The position numbers were made by a program, and so were the translations under genes. Source: Faecalibacter macacae (GTDB taxonomy: Bacteria; Bacteroidota; Bacteroidia; Flavobacteriales; Weeksellaceae). From it: 64,000 bases of DNA. The DNA lies in contig NZ_RDOJ01000018.1 of NCBI RefSeq assembly GCF_003687725.1, forward strand, positions 1 through 64,000, in the 5' to 3' direction. Below the pieces are notes generated by a model. The model was not told where the DNA came from. It made no database searches and worked only from the letters and a program-made list of their open reading frames with translations. Of the stretch, positions 52,789 through 61,569 are shown piece by piece. The stretch's first letter is position 1; each line of letters starts with the position of its first letter.

Positions 52789-53241
52789 ATGAGTAATAAA
52801 AAATACAGATTTCAAGTCATTAAAGATTTAATCGCTACAGAAGAAATAAGTAGCCAAGATGAATTATTAAAAAAATTAATGGACATCGAAATTGTAGTAA
52901 CTCAAGCAACTTTATCGAGGGATTTACGCGAATTAAAGGTTTCTAAGTTTCCAAATCATCACGGAAATTACATTTACAAATTAACAGAAGCTGAGCCTAC
53001 TCATCAAACAGTTACGCATAGTAATCACATTACTCTAACTTTTTCACAAAATTTAGGAGTTATAAAAACAAAACCTGGTTATGCTACAAGTTTAGCATTT
53101 GAAATTGATAATGCAGCTTTCAAAAGTATAATCGGAACAATTGCTGGTGATGATACGTTACTTATCATAATGAAAGAATCTAGCACAAGAGAAGAAGTAA
53201 CACATGAATTAAGAACAATAGTTCCCAATATAAACAAATAA
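52789..53241 (+). CDS. argR: Arginine repressor
   Basis: ArgR-type regulator of 150 aa: N-terminal winged helix-turn-helix (about 1-65; TQATLSRDLRELKVSKF at about 38-54) and a C-terminal oligomerisation/arginine-binding domain (about 75-148; GTIAGDDTLLIIMK at 112-125, where GDDT holds the arginine-contacting Asp pair). The start ATG follows operator 2 by 3 bp. It is placed directly before argG and should be autoregulated and control the plus-strand cluster. Confidence 0.9.
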   Translation: MSNKKYRFQVIKDLIATEEISSQDELLKKLMDIEIVVTQATLSRDLRELKVSKFPNHHGNYIYKLTEAEPTHQTVTHSNHITLTFSQNLGVIKTKPGYATSLAFEIDNAAFKSIIGTIAGDDTLLIIMKESSTREEVTHELRTIVPNINK

Positions 53242-53250
53242 CAAACAACG

Positions 53251-54432
53251 ATGAGCAACAAAGCAGTTTTAGCTTACAGTGGAGGTTTAGATACATCTTA
53301 CTGTTTAGTTAACTTAACAAAAGACCAAGGAATGGAAGTACACACAGTAATTGTAAATACTGGTGGATTTTCTGATGAAGAGTTAAAAGAAATCGAAGCT
53401 CGTGCATATGAGTTAGGTTCTTCTAAACACGTAACAATCGATATTACAGATAAATATTATAACGATTGTGTTCGCTACTTAATCTACGGAAACGTTTTAA
53501 AAAACAACACTTACCCATTATCTGTAAGTGCAGAACGTATGTTCCAATCGATTGCTATTGCTCAGTACGCAAAAGATGTAGATGCAGAATACATCGTACA
53601 CGGATCGACAGGTGCAGGAAATGATCAAATTCGTTTTGATGTTGCTTTCGCTGTGATCTCACCAAATTCAAAAATTATCACTCCAATTCGTGACGAAAAA
53701 TTATCTCGTCAACAAGAAGTAGATTACTTACAAGCGAATGGAGTAAGTTATAGTTGGGAAAAAGCAAAATACTCTATCAACAGAGGTATTTGGGGAACTT
53801 CAGTTGGAGGTGTTGAAACATTAACTTCTAACGAAGCTTTACCAGAGGATGCTTATCCAACACAATTATCAAGAACGGAATCTTCTGTAATCGAAGTAGA
53901 ATTTGAAAAAGGAATTCCAGTTGCTTTAGATGGAGAAAAAATGTCTCCAGTTGCTTTAATCCAAAAATTAAACGAAATCGGTGGTGAATATGCTATCGGT
54001 CGTGATATCCACGTTGGTGATACAATCTTAGGTATCAAAGGACGTGTTGGTTTTGAAGCTCCTGCTGCTTACATCTTAATCAAAGCCCACCACTTATTAG
54101 AAAAACACACTTTAACAAGATGGCAATTATTACATAAAGATTCTTTATCTAACTGGTACGGAACTTTATTACACGAAGCGCAGTATTTAGATCCTGTAAT
54201 GCGTGATATTGAAGCCTTCTTAGAATCTTCTCAAGAAAGAGTTACTGGTAAAGTTAAAATGCAATTAAACCCTTACCACTTCTCAATGATCGGTATTGAA
54301 TCTCCATACGATATGATGCAGTCTAAAGTTGCTGTATATGGTGAAGAGAACGATGCTTGGGATTCGAGAGATGCAAGAGGATTTATCAAAATATTTGGTA
54401 ATCAATTAAAGATTGTTCATAGTTTCGATTAA
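53251..54432 (+). CDS. argG: Argininosuccinate synthase
   Basis: ATP-dependent ligase of 393 aa joining citrulline and aspartate. N-terminal PP-loop AYSGGLDTSY at 8-17 and the domain YSWEKAKYSINRGIWG near 166-181 (substrate region). Length typical of the bacterial type. It starts 9 bp after argR. In an N-acetylcitrulline pathway it acts after deacetylation. Confidence 0.95.
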   Translation: MSNKAVLAYSGGLDTSYCLVNLTKDQGMEVHTVIVNTGGFSDEELKEIEARAYELGSSKHVTIDITDKYYNDCVRYLIYGNVLKNNTYPLSVSAERMFQSIAIAQYAKDVDAEYIVHGSTGAGNDQIRFDVAFAVISPNSKIITPIRDEKLSRQQEVDYLQANGVSYSWEKAKYSINRGIWGTSVGGVETLTSNEALPEDAYPTQLSRTESSVIEVEFEKGIPVALDGEKMSPVALIQKLNEIGGEYAIGRDIHVGDTILGIKGRVGFEAPAAYILIKAHHLLEKHTLTRWQLLHKDSLSNWYGTLLHEAQYLDPVMRDIEAFLESSQERVTGKVKMQLNPYHFSMIGIESPYDMMQSKVAVYGEENDAWDSRDARGFIKIFGNQLKIVHSFD

Positions 54433-54513
54433 TTGATTCGTTAAAGTGGGTTCATTGACTTGGATCCACTTTATTTCAATATAGATTACAATAAACACGC
54501 ACAACAAACAAAA

Positions 54514-55500
54514 ATGACAAATAAAATTAACGTTAGTATCGTAGGTGGAGCTGGCTACACGGCAGGAGAATTACTACGCATTCTGATTTATCATCCGAAT
54601 GTAAACATCTCTTCTGTGTACAGTACTTCTAATGCTGGAAACCCCGTTTCTAAAGTTCACGACGATTTATTAGGTGAGACCGATATCGTATTTTCAGACA
54701 AAATTGATGAAAATGCTGATGTCGTTTTTTTATGTTTAGGCCATGGTAAATCGGCAGAATTTTTAGCAAATAATACATATGCTGAACATACTGTTGTGAT
54801 CGATTTAAGTAACGATTTTCGATTAGATGCTAATAATGAACATGAAGAAAGATCGTTTGTTTACGGATTACCAGAATACAACCGCGCTGCAATTTTAGAA
54901 GCAAAAAACATTGCGAACCCAGGATGTTTTGCTACTGCAATTCAATTAGCTTTGTTACCATTAGCTGCGAGTAAATCAATCACAGAAGATATTCACATCA
55001 ATGCTGTAACAGGTTCAACAGGAGCTGGACAAGCTTTAGCTGCTTCTACACACTTTAGCTGGAGAAATAACAATGTTTCTTTTTACAAAGAGTTTTCACA
55101 TCAACACGAAGGAGAAATTTATCAAACTCTAAAATTATTAGAACCTGGTTTTAATAACAAAGTGTACTTCTTACCAATGCGTGGAGATTTTGCTCGTGGA
55201 ATTTTAGCTGGTGTTTATTTAAAATCTGATTTATCAGAAAAAAAAGCAATTCAATTATTCAAAGAATATTACAAAGACGAGCCTTTTACACACGTTTCAG
55301 ATGCACCAATTGCATTAAAACAGGTGGTAAATACAAACAAGTGTTTATTACACATCCAAAAACAAGACGACGTTTTATTAATCACTTCGATTATTGATAA
55401 CTTAACAAAAGGTGCATCAGGTCAAGCGGTTCAAAATATGAACATCATCTTCGGATGGGAAGAGAATTTAGGACTTAATCTTAAAACGGTAGCGTTTTAA
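54514..55500 (+). CDS. argC: N-acetyl-gamma-glutamyl-phosphate reductase
   Basis: NADPH reductase of 328 aa from ATG 54514. NADP motif IVGGAGYTAGELLRIL at 9-24 and the catalytic Cys138 in NPGCFATAIQ. The frame extends 18 codons upstream to 54460 (MDPLYFN...), but family similarity begins with MTNKINVSIVGGAG. The stop codon (55498-55500) is followed at once by the inverted arm of the second four-helix-bundle cassette. Confidence 0.93.
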   Translation: MTNKINVSIVGGAGYTAGELLRILIYHPNVNISSVYSTSNAGNPVSKVHDDLLGETDIVFSDKIDENADVVFLCLGHGKSAEFLANNTYAEHTVVIDLSNDFRLDANNEHEERSFVYGLPEYNRAAILEAKNIANPGCFATAIQLALLPLAASKSITEDIHINAVTGSTGAGQALAASTHFSWRNNNVSFYKEFSHQHEGEIYQTLKLLEPGFNNKVYFLPMRGDFARGILAGVYLKSDLSEKKAIQLFKEYYKDEPFTHVSDAPIALKQVVNTNKCLLHIQKQDDVLLITSIIDNLTKGASGQAVQNMNIIFGWEENLGLNLKTVAF

Positions 55501-55932
55501 TTAAGTTATGAGTATTGAGTTATAAGTTTTGAGATTATGCAAGACTACAGAAAATTAACAGTTTGGAATCGTTCACATCAATTAGTATTAGATTTATATA
55601 AACTTGTAAATCTGTTTCCTAAAGAAGAACAATTTGGACTAATTTCTCAAATCAAAAGAGCAGTATCTTCCATGCCTGCAAATATTGCAGAAGGTTGTGG
55701 TAGAAACTCAAATAAAGACTTTGCTCAATTCTTAAATATAGCTTTAGGTTCTTTGAATGAAGTTACATACTTTATTCTATTAGCCAAAGATTTAAAATAC
55801 ATTAATATTGAAGATTATTCAAAATTAACCGATGAGTGTAATGAAATAAAAGCCATGTTAATTTCACTAATTAAAAAAATTAGAGAAAAAAACTAACTCA
55901 TTACTCAAAACTCATCACTCAAAACTTTTAAT
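55501..55932 (+). mobile_element. Putative cassette: four-helix-bundle gene between inverted arms (copy 2)
   Basis: TTATGAGTATTGAGTTATAAG (55506-55526) upstream matches the reverse complement of CTCATTACTCAAAACTCATCA (55897-55917) downstream at 17 of 21 positions, and AAGTTTTGAG (55525-55534) pairs perfectly with CTCAAAACTT (55919-55928). Arms are built of repeated TGAGT(A/T)(A/T)TGAGT units. The cassette fills the entire argC-argD gap, from 1 bp after the argC stop to a few bp before the argD start, as copy 1 fills the fadB-fadA gap. The arms of the two copies differ in sequence but not in layout. Confidence 0.55.
55537..55896 (+). CDS. Four-helix bundle protein (23S rRNA intervening-sequence protein family), second copy
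   Basis: 119 aa, the same length as the copy at 4992, with the same blocks: LTVWNRSHQLVLDLY near 7-21, FGLISQIKRAVSSMPANIAEG at about 33-53, GRNSNKDFAQFL at 55-66 and a GSLNEVTYFIL block near 71. Roughly 40 percent identity to the first copy by eye. The protein should assemble as a four-helix bundle; enzymatic residues are not apparent. It interrupts the argC-argD pair and would be cotranscribed with the arginine genes, which do not otherwise explain it. Confidence 0.9.
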   Translation: MQDYRKLTVWNRSHQLVLDLYKLVNLFPKEEQFGLISQIKRAVSSMPANIAEGCGRNSNKDFAQFLNIALGSLNEVTYFILLAKDLKYINIEDYSKLTDECNEIKAMLISLIKKIREKN

Positions 55933-57069
55933 ATGAAACTATTCGACGTATATCCATTAATGAACGTAACTCCGGTTAAAGCCAAAGATTGTATTCTTTG
56001 GGACGAAAACGGAAAAGAATATTTAGACTTATACGGAGGTCACGCAGTGATTTCTATCGGGCACGCACACCCACACTATGTGCAAAAAATTACAGAACAG
56101 ATCAACAATATCGGATTTTACTCTAATTCAGTTCAAATTCCAATTCAAACAGAATTAGCTGAAAAATTAGGACGTTTATCTGGATATGATGATTATACAT
56201 TATTCTTATGTAACTCTGGAGCAGAAGCTAACGAAAATGCAACAAAATTAGCTTCTTTTCACACAGGAAAAGATCGCATCATTGCATTTAACGGTGCTTT
56301 CCACGGACGTACATCAGGATCGGTTGCTTTAACAGACAACCCAAAAATTGTTGCACCATTCAACGCACACCACAAAGTTTCTTTCGTAGATTATAACATC
56401 GACGCAATCAAAGAAATTATCGCTGGTGGAGATGTTGCAGCTATCATTTACGAACCAATTCAAGGAGTTGGAGGAATCATTTTACCTTCAGACGAATTTA
56501 TCCAAGAATTAAGAACTGTTTGTACAGAAAACGGAGTGATTTTAATCGCAGACGAAGTTCAATCAGGATACGGACGTTCAGGAAAATTCTTCGCTCACCA
56601 ACATTCTAACATCAAAGCTGATTTAATCACGATGGCGAAAGGAATGGGGAACGGATTCCCAATCGGTGGAGTTTTAATTTCTCCAGAATTTAAAGCTTCT
56701 TACGGATTATTAGGAACAACTTTCGGAGGAAACCACTTAGCGTGTGCGGCTGCAGTTGCTGTTTTAGATGTAATCGAGCAAGAAAACTTAATCGAAAACG
56801 CAAAAGAAATCGGTGAATACATCGGTATTCAATTAAATAAATTCCCAAAAATAACTGAAGTTCGTGGTCGAGGATCAATGATCGGAATCGAGTTCGACTT
56901 CCCAATTGCGGAATTAAAGAAAAACTTACTAGCGAAACACAACATTTTTGTTGGATACGCAGGAACAAATGTAATTAGATTACTACCACCACTTACTATT
57001 ACAAAACAATACGTAGATAAATTCATATCAGCTTTAGAAACTGAAATTAACATTATCATCAATGGATAA
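55933..57069 (+). CDS. argD: Acetylornithine aminotransferase
   Basis: PLP-dependent class III aminotransferase of 378 aa. GAEANENATKLA near 96-107 (phosphate region), DEVQSGYGRSGKF near 207-219, and the PLP-binding Lys236 in ITMAKGMGNGFP. It overlaps the carA start by 8 bp, so the two are coupled. In Bacteroidota it could use the succinyl or acetyl intermediate. Confidence 0.95.
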   Translation: MKLFDVYPLMNVTPVKAKDCILWDENGKEYLDLYGGHAVISIGHAHPHYVQKITEQINNIGFYSNSVQIPIQTELAEKLGRLSGYDDYTLFLCNSGAEANENATKLASFHTGKDRIIAFNGAFHGRTSGSVALTDNPKIVAPFNAHHKVSFVDYNIDAIKEIIAGGDVAAIIYEPIQGVGGIILPSDEFIQELRTVCTENGVILIADEVQSGYGRSGKFFAHQHSNIKADLITMAKGMGNGFPIGGVLISPEFKASYGLLGTTFGGNHLACAAAVAVLDVIEQENLIENAKEIGEYIGIQLNKFPKITEVRGRGSMIGIEFDFPIAELKKNLLAKHNIFVGYAGTNVIRLLPPLTITKQYVDKFISALETEINIIING

Positions 57070-58150
57070 GACAGTAAAATTAGTATTCCAAGACGGATTA
57101 GAAATCGAAGGAAAATCTTTCGGTGCATATACTTCTGCCGCAGGAGAAGTAGTATTCAACACAGCTTTAGTTGGATACAATGAAAGTTTGACTGACCCTT
57201 CTTACAAAGGTCAGATTATGGTTATGACAGCTCCAATGATCGGAAACTACGGTGTTCCTGATGATAAAGCAATGATCGAATCAATCGAAACTTGGATGGA
57301 ATCTAACAAAATTCAAGTGACTGGATTAGTTGTTTCTTACTATGCTGATGATTATTCGCACTGGAACGCTATTCAAAAATTAGGAGCTTGGTTAGAAAGT
57401 CAAAACATTCCTGGTATTTATGGAGTTGATACACGTATGATTACAAAAAAATTACGTGAGCAAGGTTCTACTTTAGGAAAAATTGTTGCAGATACAGACG
57501 TAGAATTTTACAATCCAGATTTAGATAATTTAGTGGATCAAGTTTCTTGTAAAGAAGTAATTCGTTACAACGAAGGTGCTGATGTAAAAATTGTTTTAAT
57601 CGACTGTGGAGTTAAAAATAACATTATCCGTTGTTTCACAAACCGCGGTGTTGAAGTAATTCGTGTGCCTTGGGATTACGATTACTCAACGTTAGAATAC
57701 GATGGATTATTTATTTCGAATGGACCTGGAGATCCTGCTTTATGTGTTCCAACAATCAACAACATCAAAGCATCTTTAAAAGGTGATAAACCAATCTTTG
57801 GGATTTGTTTAGGTAACCAATTGGTAAGTTTAGCGGCTGGTGCATCTACATTTAAATTAAAATACGGACACCGTTCGCACAACCAACCCGTACAATTAGT
57901 TGGTACGAAGAAATGTTTCATCACTTCTCAAAACCACGGTTTCGCAGTAGATGATTCTAAATTACCAGAAGGATTCAAAACATTCTTCACGAACTTAAAT
58001 GATGGTACGTGCGAAGGAATTCGTCACGAATCTAAACCAATCTTTACAGTTCAATTCCACCCAGAAGCAATGGGAGGTCCAGTGGATACAGAGTATTTAT
58101 TTGATGAATTCATCGAAGAAGTAAAAAAATATAAAAGCGCTAACGCATAA
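57062..58150 (+). CDS. carA: Carbamoyl-phosphate synthase small subunit
   Basis: Glutamine amidotransferase subunit of 362 aa, feeding ammonia to CarB. Class I amidotransferase domain with catalytic Cys249 (FGICLGNQ) and His of VQFHPEAMGGP near 334-343; the N-terminal domain starts GLEIEGKSFGA. Its coupling to argD and carB (11 bp gap) places carbamoyl phosphate with arginine synthesis here. Confidence 0.96.
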   Translation: MDKTVKLVFQDGLEIEGKSFGAYTSAAGEVVFNTALVGYNESLTDPSYKGQIMVMTAPMIGNYGVPDDKAMIESIETWMESNKIQVTGLVVSYYADDYSHWNAIQKLGAWLESQNIPGIYGVDTRMITKKLREQGSTLGKIVADTDVEFYNPDLDNLVDQVSCKEVIRYNEGADVKIVLIDCGVKNNIIRCFTNRGVEVIRVPWDYDYSTLEYDGLFISNGPGDPALCVPTINNIKASLKGDKPIFGICLGNQLVSLAAGASTFKLKYGHRSHNQPVQLVGTKKCFITSQNHGFAVDDSKLPEGFKTFFTNLNDGTCEGIRHESKPIFTVQFHPEAMGGPVDTEYLFDEFIEEVKKYKSANA

Positions 58151-58161
58151 TCAGAAGCACG

Positions 58162-61100
58162 ATGTTAAAAAAAGATATTAAAAAAGTATTAGTATTAGGA
58201 TCAGGAGCATTAAAAATTGGTCAAGCGGGTGAGTTTGATTACTCTGGTTCTCAAGCGTTAAAAGCCTTAAAAGAAGAAGGAATTAAAACAGTTTTAATCA
58301 ATCCAAATATTGCAACTGTTCAAACTTCTGAAGGTATTGCAGACGAAGTCTACTTCTTACCTGTTACCCCTTACTTTGTAGAAGAAGTAATTAAAAAAGA
58401 AAAACCAGACGGAGTTTTAGTTGCCTTTGGAGGACAAACAGCTTTAAATTGTGCGGTTGAATTAAATAAAGAAAACATCTTTGAAAAATACGGTGTTGAA
58501 GTTTTAGGAACACAAATTCCTGTCATTGAAGCAACAGAAGACCGTGATATTTTCATCGAAAAATTAGACCAAATTGGTGTTTTAACAGCGCGTTCAGAAG
58601 CGGTTGAAACGGTAGAAGATGCAATGGCAGCTGGTAAACGTATCGGTTTCCCATTAATCATCCGTGCAGCTTATGCTTTAGGAGGTTTAGGTTCTGGTTT
58701 CGCGAACAACGAAGAGGAATTATTAGAATTAGTAGAAAAAGCATTCAACTACTCTACGCAAGTATTAGTTGAAGAGTCTTTAAAAGGATGGAAAGAAATT
58801 GAGTACGAAGTTGTACGTGATGCATACGATAACTGTATTACCGTTTGTAATATGGAAAACTTCGATCCAATCGGTGTTCACACAGGTGAGTCTATCGTAA
58901 TCGCTCCATCTCAAACGTTATCAAACTCAGAATACCACAAATTACGTGAAGTTGCTATCCGTACAATTCGCCACCTTGGTGTAGTTGGAGAATGTAACAT
59001 TCAATACGCATTTGATACAGTTTCTGAAGAATACCGTGTAATTGAAGTAAACGCTCGTTTATCTCGTTCTTCTGCCTTAGCATCTAAAGCAACTGGTTAT
59101 CCATTAGCTTTCGTAGCAGCTAAATTAGCATTAGGATATTCATTATACGAATTAAAAAACAGCGTGACGCAAACAACATCTGCGATGTTCGAACCAGCGT
59201 TAGATTACTGTGTAGTTAAATTACCTCGTTGGGATTTAAACAAATTCTACGGCGTTCGTCGTAACATTGGTTCTGCAATGAAATCAGTTGGTGAGGTGAT
59301 GGCTATCGGACGTTCTTTCGAAGAAGCAATTCAGAAAGGTGTTCGTATGTTAGATATCGGACACAGAGGTTTTGTAGCAAACTCATTTGTTATCCCTGAA
59401 GGAGAATCATTAGATACTTGGTTAGCTGAGCCAAATGATGAGCGTTTATACGCGATTACTGAAGCGTTCAAAGCTGGATATTCAATTGAGAAAATCCACG
59501 ATTTAACGAAGATCGACTTATGGTTCTTACAACGTTTAGAAAGAATTTTCAATATTTCTAAAGAATTTGAAGCCTTAGAAAGATTTGAACAAGTGGATGC
59601 TGACTTAGTGAAAAAAGCAAAATTAGCTGGTTTCTCTGATCAACAAATCGCAGTTTTAGTAAAAGGTAACCAAAATGTTCACCGTAACGAATTAACAGTT
59701 CGTGAATTACGTAAAAACTTCGGAATTGTTCCGGTTGTTAAACAAATTGATACGTTAGCAGCTGAATTCCCAGCGCAAACAAATTATTTATATGTAACAT
59801 ACCACGGTACTGAAAATGATATCGCAACTGAAACTGAAAAATCAGTTTGTATCTTAGGTTCTGGTGTTTACCGTATCGGTTCGTCAGTTGAGTTCGACTG
59901 GTGTTGTGTAAATGCTGCTCAAACAGCGTCTAAAAACGGATACAAAACAATCATCATCAACTATAATCCAGAAACAGTTTCTACGGATTATGATGAGTCA
60001 GACCGTTTATACTTCGAAGAATTATCTTTCGAACGTGTAATGGATATCTTGGATTTTGAACAACCTGATGGAACAATCATTTCGACAGGAGGACAAATTC
60101 CAAACAACTTAGCGATGAAATTGTACGATGAGAAAATCAATATTTTAGGAACTTCTCCTTTACGTATTGATGATGCAGAAAATCGTCACAAATTCTCTGA
60201 GATCTTAGATGAATTAGGAATCGACCAACCACGTTGGAAAGAGTTATCTTCTTTAGAAGCGATTCACAATTTCGTAGAAGAAGTAAACTTCCCAGTTTTA
60301 ATTCGTCCTTCTTACGTTTTATCTGGTGCAGCGATGAACGTAGTATCGAATAAAGAAGAATTAGATGCATTCTTAAAATTAGCGAAAGAAGTTTCTCCAG
60401 ACTATCCAGTTGTCGTTTCAGAATTCGTACAAGGAGCAAAAGAAATCGAATTAGATGCAGTTTGTCAAAACGGAGAAATTGTAGATTACGCTATTTCTGA
60501 GCACGTGGAATTTGCCGGAGTTCACTCAGGTGATGCAACAATGTACTATCCACCTCAAAAAGTGTACATCGAAACGATTCGCCAAATGCGTAAAGTTGCA
60601 GCGAAAATTGCAAAACGTTTCGAAATCTCTGGTCCAATGAACATTCAGTTCTTATCAAAAAACAATACAGTTCGTGTAATCGAAACTAATATTCGTGCAT
60701 CTCGTTCGTTCCCATTCGTATCGAAAGTTGCAGGAAACAACATGATCGAAAAAGCGACTAAAGTTTTATTAGGATTAGAAGTAGAAAAAGGGCATTCAGA
60801 AATCGTTTACGATTTAGATTACGTCGGTGTTAAAGCCTCTCAGTTCTCATTTACTCGTTTAGCTGGTGCTGATCCAGTTTTATCTGTAGATATGTCGTCT
60901 ACTGGTGAGGTTGGATGTATTGGAGATACAGCGGAAGAAGCCTTATTAAAATCGATGTTATCTGTAGGATATGAAATTCCTGAGAAAACAGTTTTAATTT
61001 CTGGTGGACCAATCGAATCGAAAGTAGCATTATTAGGACCTGCGAAACAATTAATCGAAAAAGGTTACAAAATTTACGCGACTGAAGGAACACACAAATT

Positions 61101-61392
61101 CTTTACAGAAAATGACGTGTACTCTACGTTAGTGTATTGGCCATCTGATAAAAAAGAGCCAAACGTAATGTCGTACTTACACGATAAGAAAATTGATATG
61201 GTGATCAACATCCCGAAAAACTTAACTAAAGCGGAATTAGATAACGATTACCAAATTCGTCGTACAGCAGTAGATTTCAACATTCCATTAGTTACAAATG
61301 CACGTTTAGCTTCGGCTTTCATCAACGCATTTACAACGTTATCTATGGAAGATTTAAAAATCAAAACTTGGAACGAATACCGTAACAAGTAA
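58162..61392 (+). CDS. carB: Carbamoyl-phosphate synthase large subunit
   Basis: Enzyme of 1076 aa making carbamoyl phosphate from bicarbonate, ammonia and two ATP. Two tandem ATP-grasp halves: first at about 1-540 (LVLGSGALKIGQAGEFDYSG; NARLSRSSALASKATGYPLA), second at about 550-930 (ILGSGVYRIGSSVEFDWCCV; TNIRASRSFPFVSKVAG), and a C-terminal MGS-like allosteric domain. Length is standard. The gene ends the arginine cluster; its terminator is 28 bp beyond the stop. argF, expected next in many flavobacterial clusters, is absent. Confidence 0.96.
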   Translation: MLKKDIKKVLVLGSGALKIGQAGEFDYSGSQALKALKEEGIKTVLINPNIATVQTSEGIADEVYFLPVTPYFVEEVIKKEKPDGVLVAFGGQTALNCAVELNKENIFEKYGVEVLGTQIPVIEATEDRDIFIEKLDQIGVLTARSEAVETVEDAMAAGKRIGFPLIIRAAYALGGLGSGFANNEEELLELVEKAFNYSTQVLVEESLKGWKEIEYEVVRDAYDNCITVCNMENFDPIGVHTGESIVIAPSQTLSNSEYHKLREVAIRTIRHLGVVGECNIQYAFDTVSEEYRVIEVNARLSRSSALASKATGYPLAFVAAKLALGYSLYELKNSVTQTTSAMFEPALDYCVVKLPRWDLNKFYGVRRNIGSAMKSVGEVMAIGRSFEEAIQKGVRMLDIGHRGFVANSFVIPEGESLDTWLAEPNDERLYAITEAFKAGYSIEKIHDLTKIDLWFLQRLERIFNISKEFEALERFEQVDADLVKKAKLAGFSDQQIAVLVKGNQNVHRNELTVRELRKNFGIVPVVKQIDTLAAEFPAQTNYLYVTYHGTENDIATETEKSVCILGSGVYRIGSSVEFDWCCVNAAQTASKNGYKTIIINYNPETVSTDYDESDRLYFEELSFERVMDILDFEQPDGTIISTGGQIPNNLAMKLYDEKINILGTSPLRIDDAENRHKFSEILDELGIDQPRWKELSSLEAIHNFVEEVNFPVLIRPSYVLSGAAMNVVSNKEELDAFLKLAKEVSPDYPVVVSEFVQGAKEIELDAVCQNGEIVDYAISEHVEFAGVHSGDATMYYPPQKVYIETIRQMRKVAAKIAKRFEISGPMNIQFLSKNNTVRVIETNIRASRSFPFVSKVAGNNMIEKATKVLLGLEVEKGHSEIVYDLDYVGVKASQFSFTRLAGADPVLSVDMSSTGEVGCIGDTAEEALLKSMLSVGYEIPEKTVLISGGPIESKVALLGPAKQLIEKGYKIYATEGTHKFFTENDVYSTLVYWPSDKKEPNVMSYLHDKKIDMVINIPKNLTKAELDNDYQIRRTAVDFNIPLVTNARLASAFINAFTTLSMEDLKIKTWNEYRNK

Positions 61393-61401
61393 TACGTTTT
61401 A

Positions 61402-61420
61402 ATTAGTAAGTTATAAGTTT
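61402..61420 (+). repeat. Lone arm-like sequence after carB
   Basis: ATTAGTAAGTTATAAGTTT lies just after the carB stop. It shares GTTATAAGTTT with the upstream arm of cassette copy 2 (55519-55529) and TTAGTAA with copy 1. No second arm or four-helix-bundle gene follows. It could be a scar of a lost cassette, or chance in AT-rich DNA. Confidence 0.3.
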
Positions 61421-61447
61421 AAAGCCTCGCAATTGCGAGGCTTTTTT
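61421..61447 (+). terminator. Terminator of the arg-car cluster
   Basis: A 24-nt perfect palindrome (61421-61444, arm AAAGCCTCGC, centre AATT) followed by T's. Confidence 0.9.
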
Positions 61448-61511
61448 ATTTAGTTTCCGTCATATTAAACTTGTTTCAACATCACACATAAAAATCAAAA
61501 ACAGGATGAGA

Positions 61512-61565
61512 AGCTGAAATAAATTCAGCTTGACCAACGAAATTTGTCATTACGAGCTTGACGAA
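61512..61565 (-). repeat. REP-like sequence and hairpin
   Basis: Hairpin AAGCTGAA (61511-61518) / TTCAGCTT (61524-61531), then a block (61537-61565) that is the degenerate reverse complement of the element at 431-457. These are fragments of one dispersed repeat family. Confidence 0.45.
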
Positions 61566-61569
61566 AAAT

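Noticed and set aside
54460-54513. Extension of ArgC by 18 codons
   Set aside because: The NADP motif and family start fit ATG 54514; the extra part is low in complexity.
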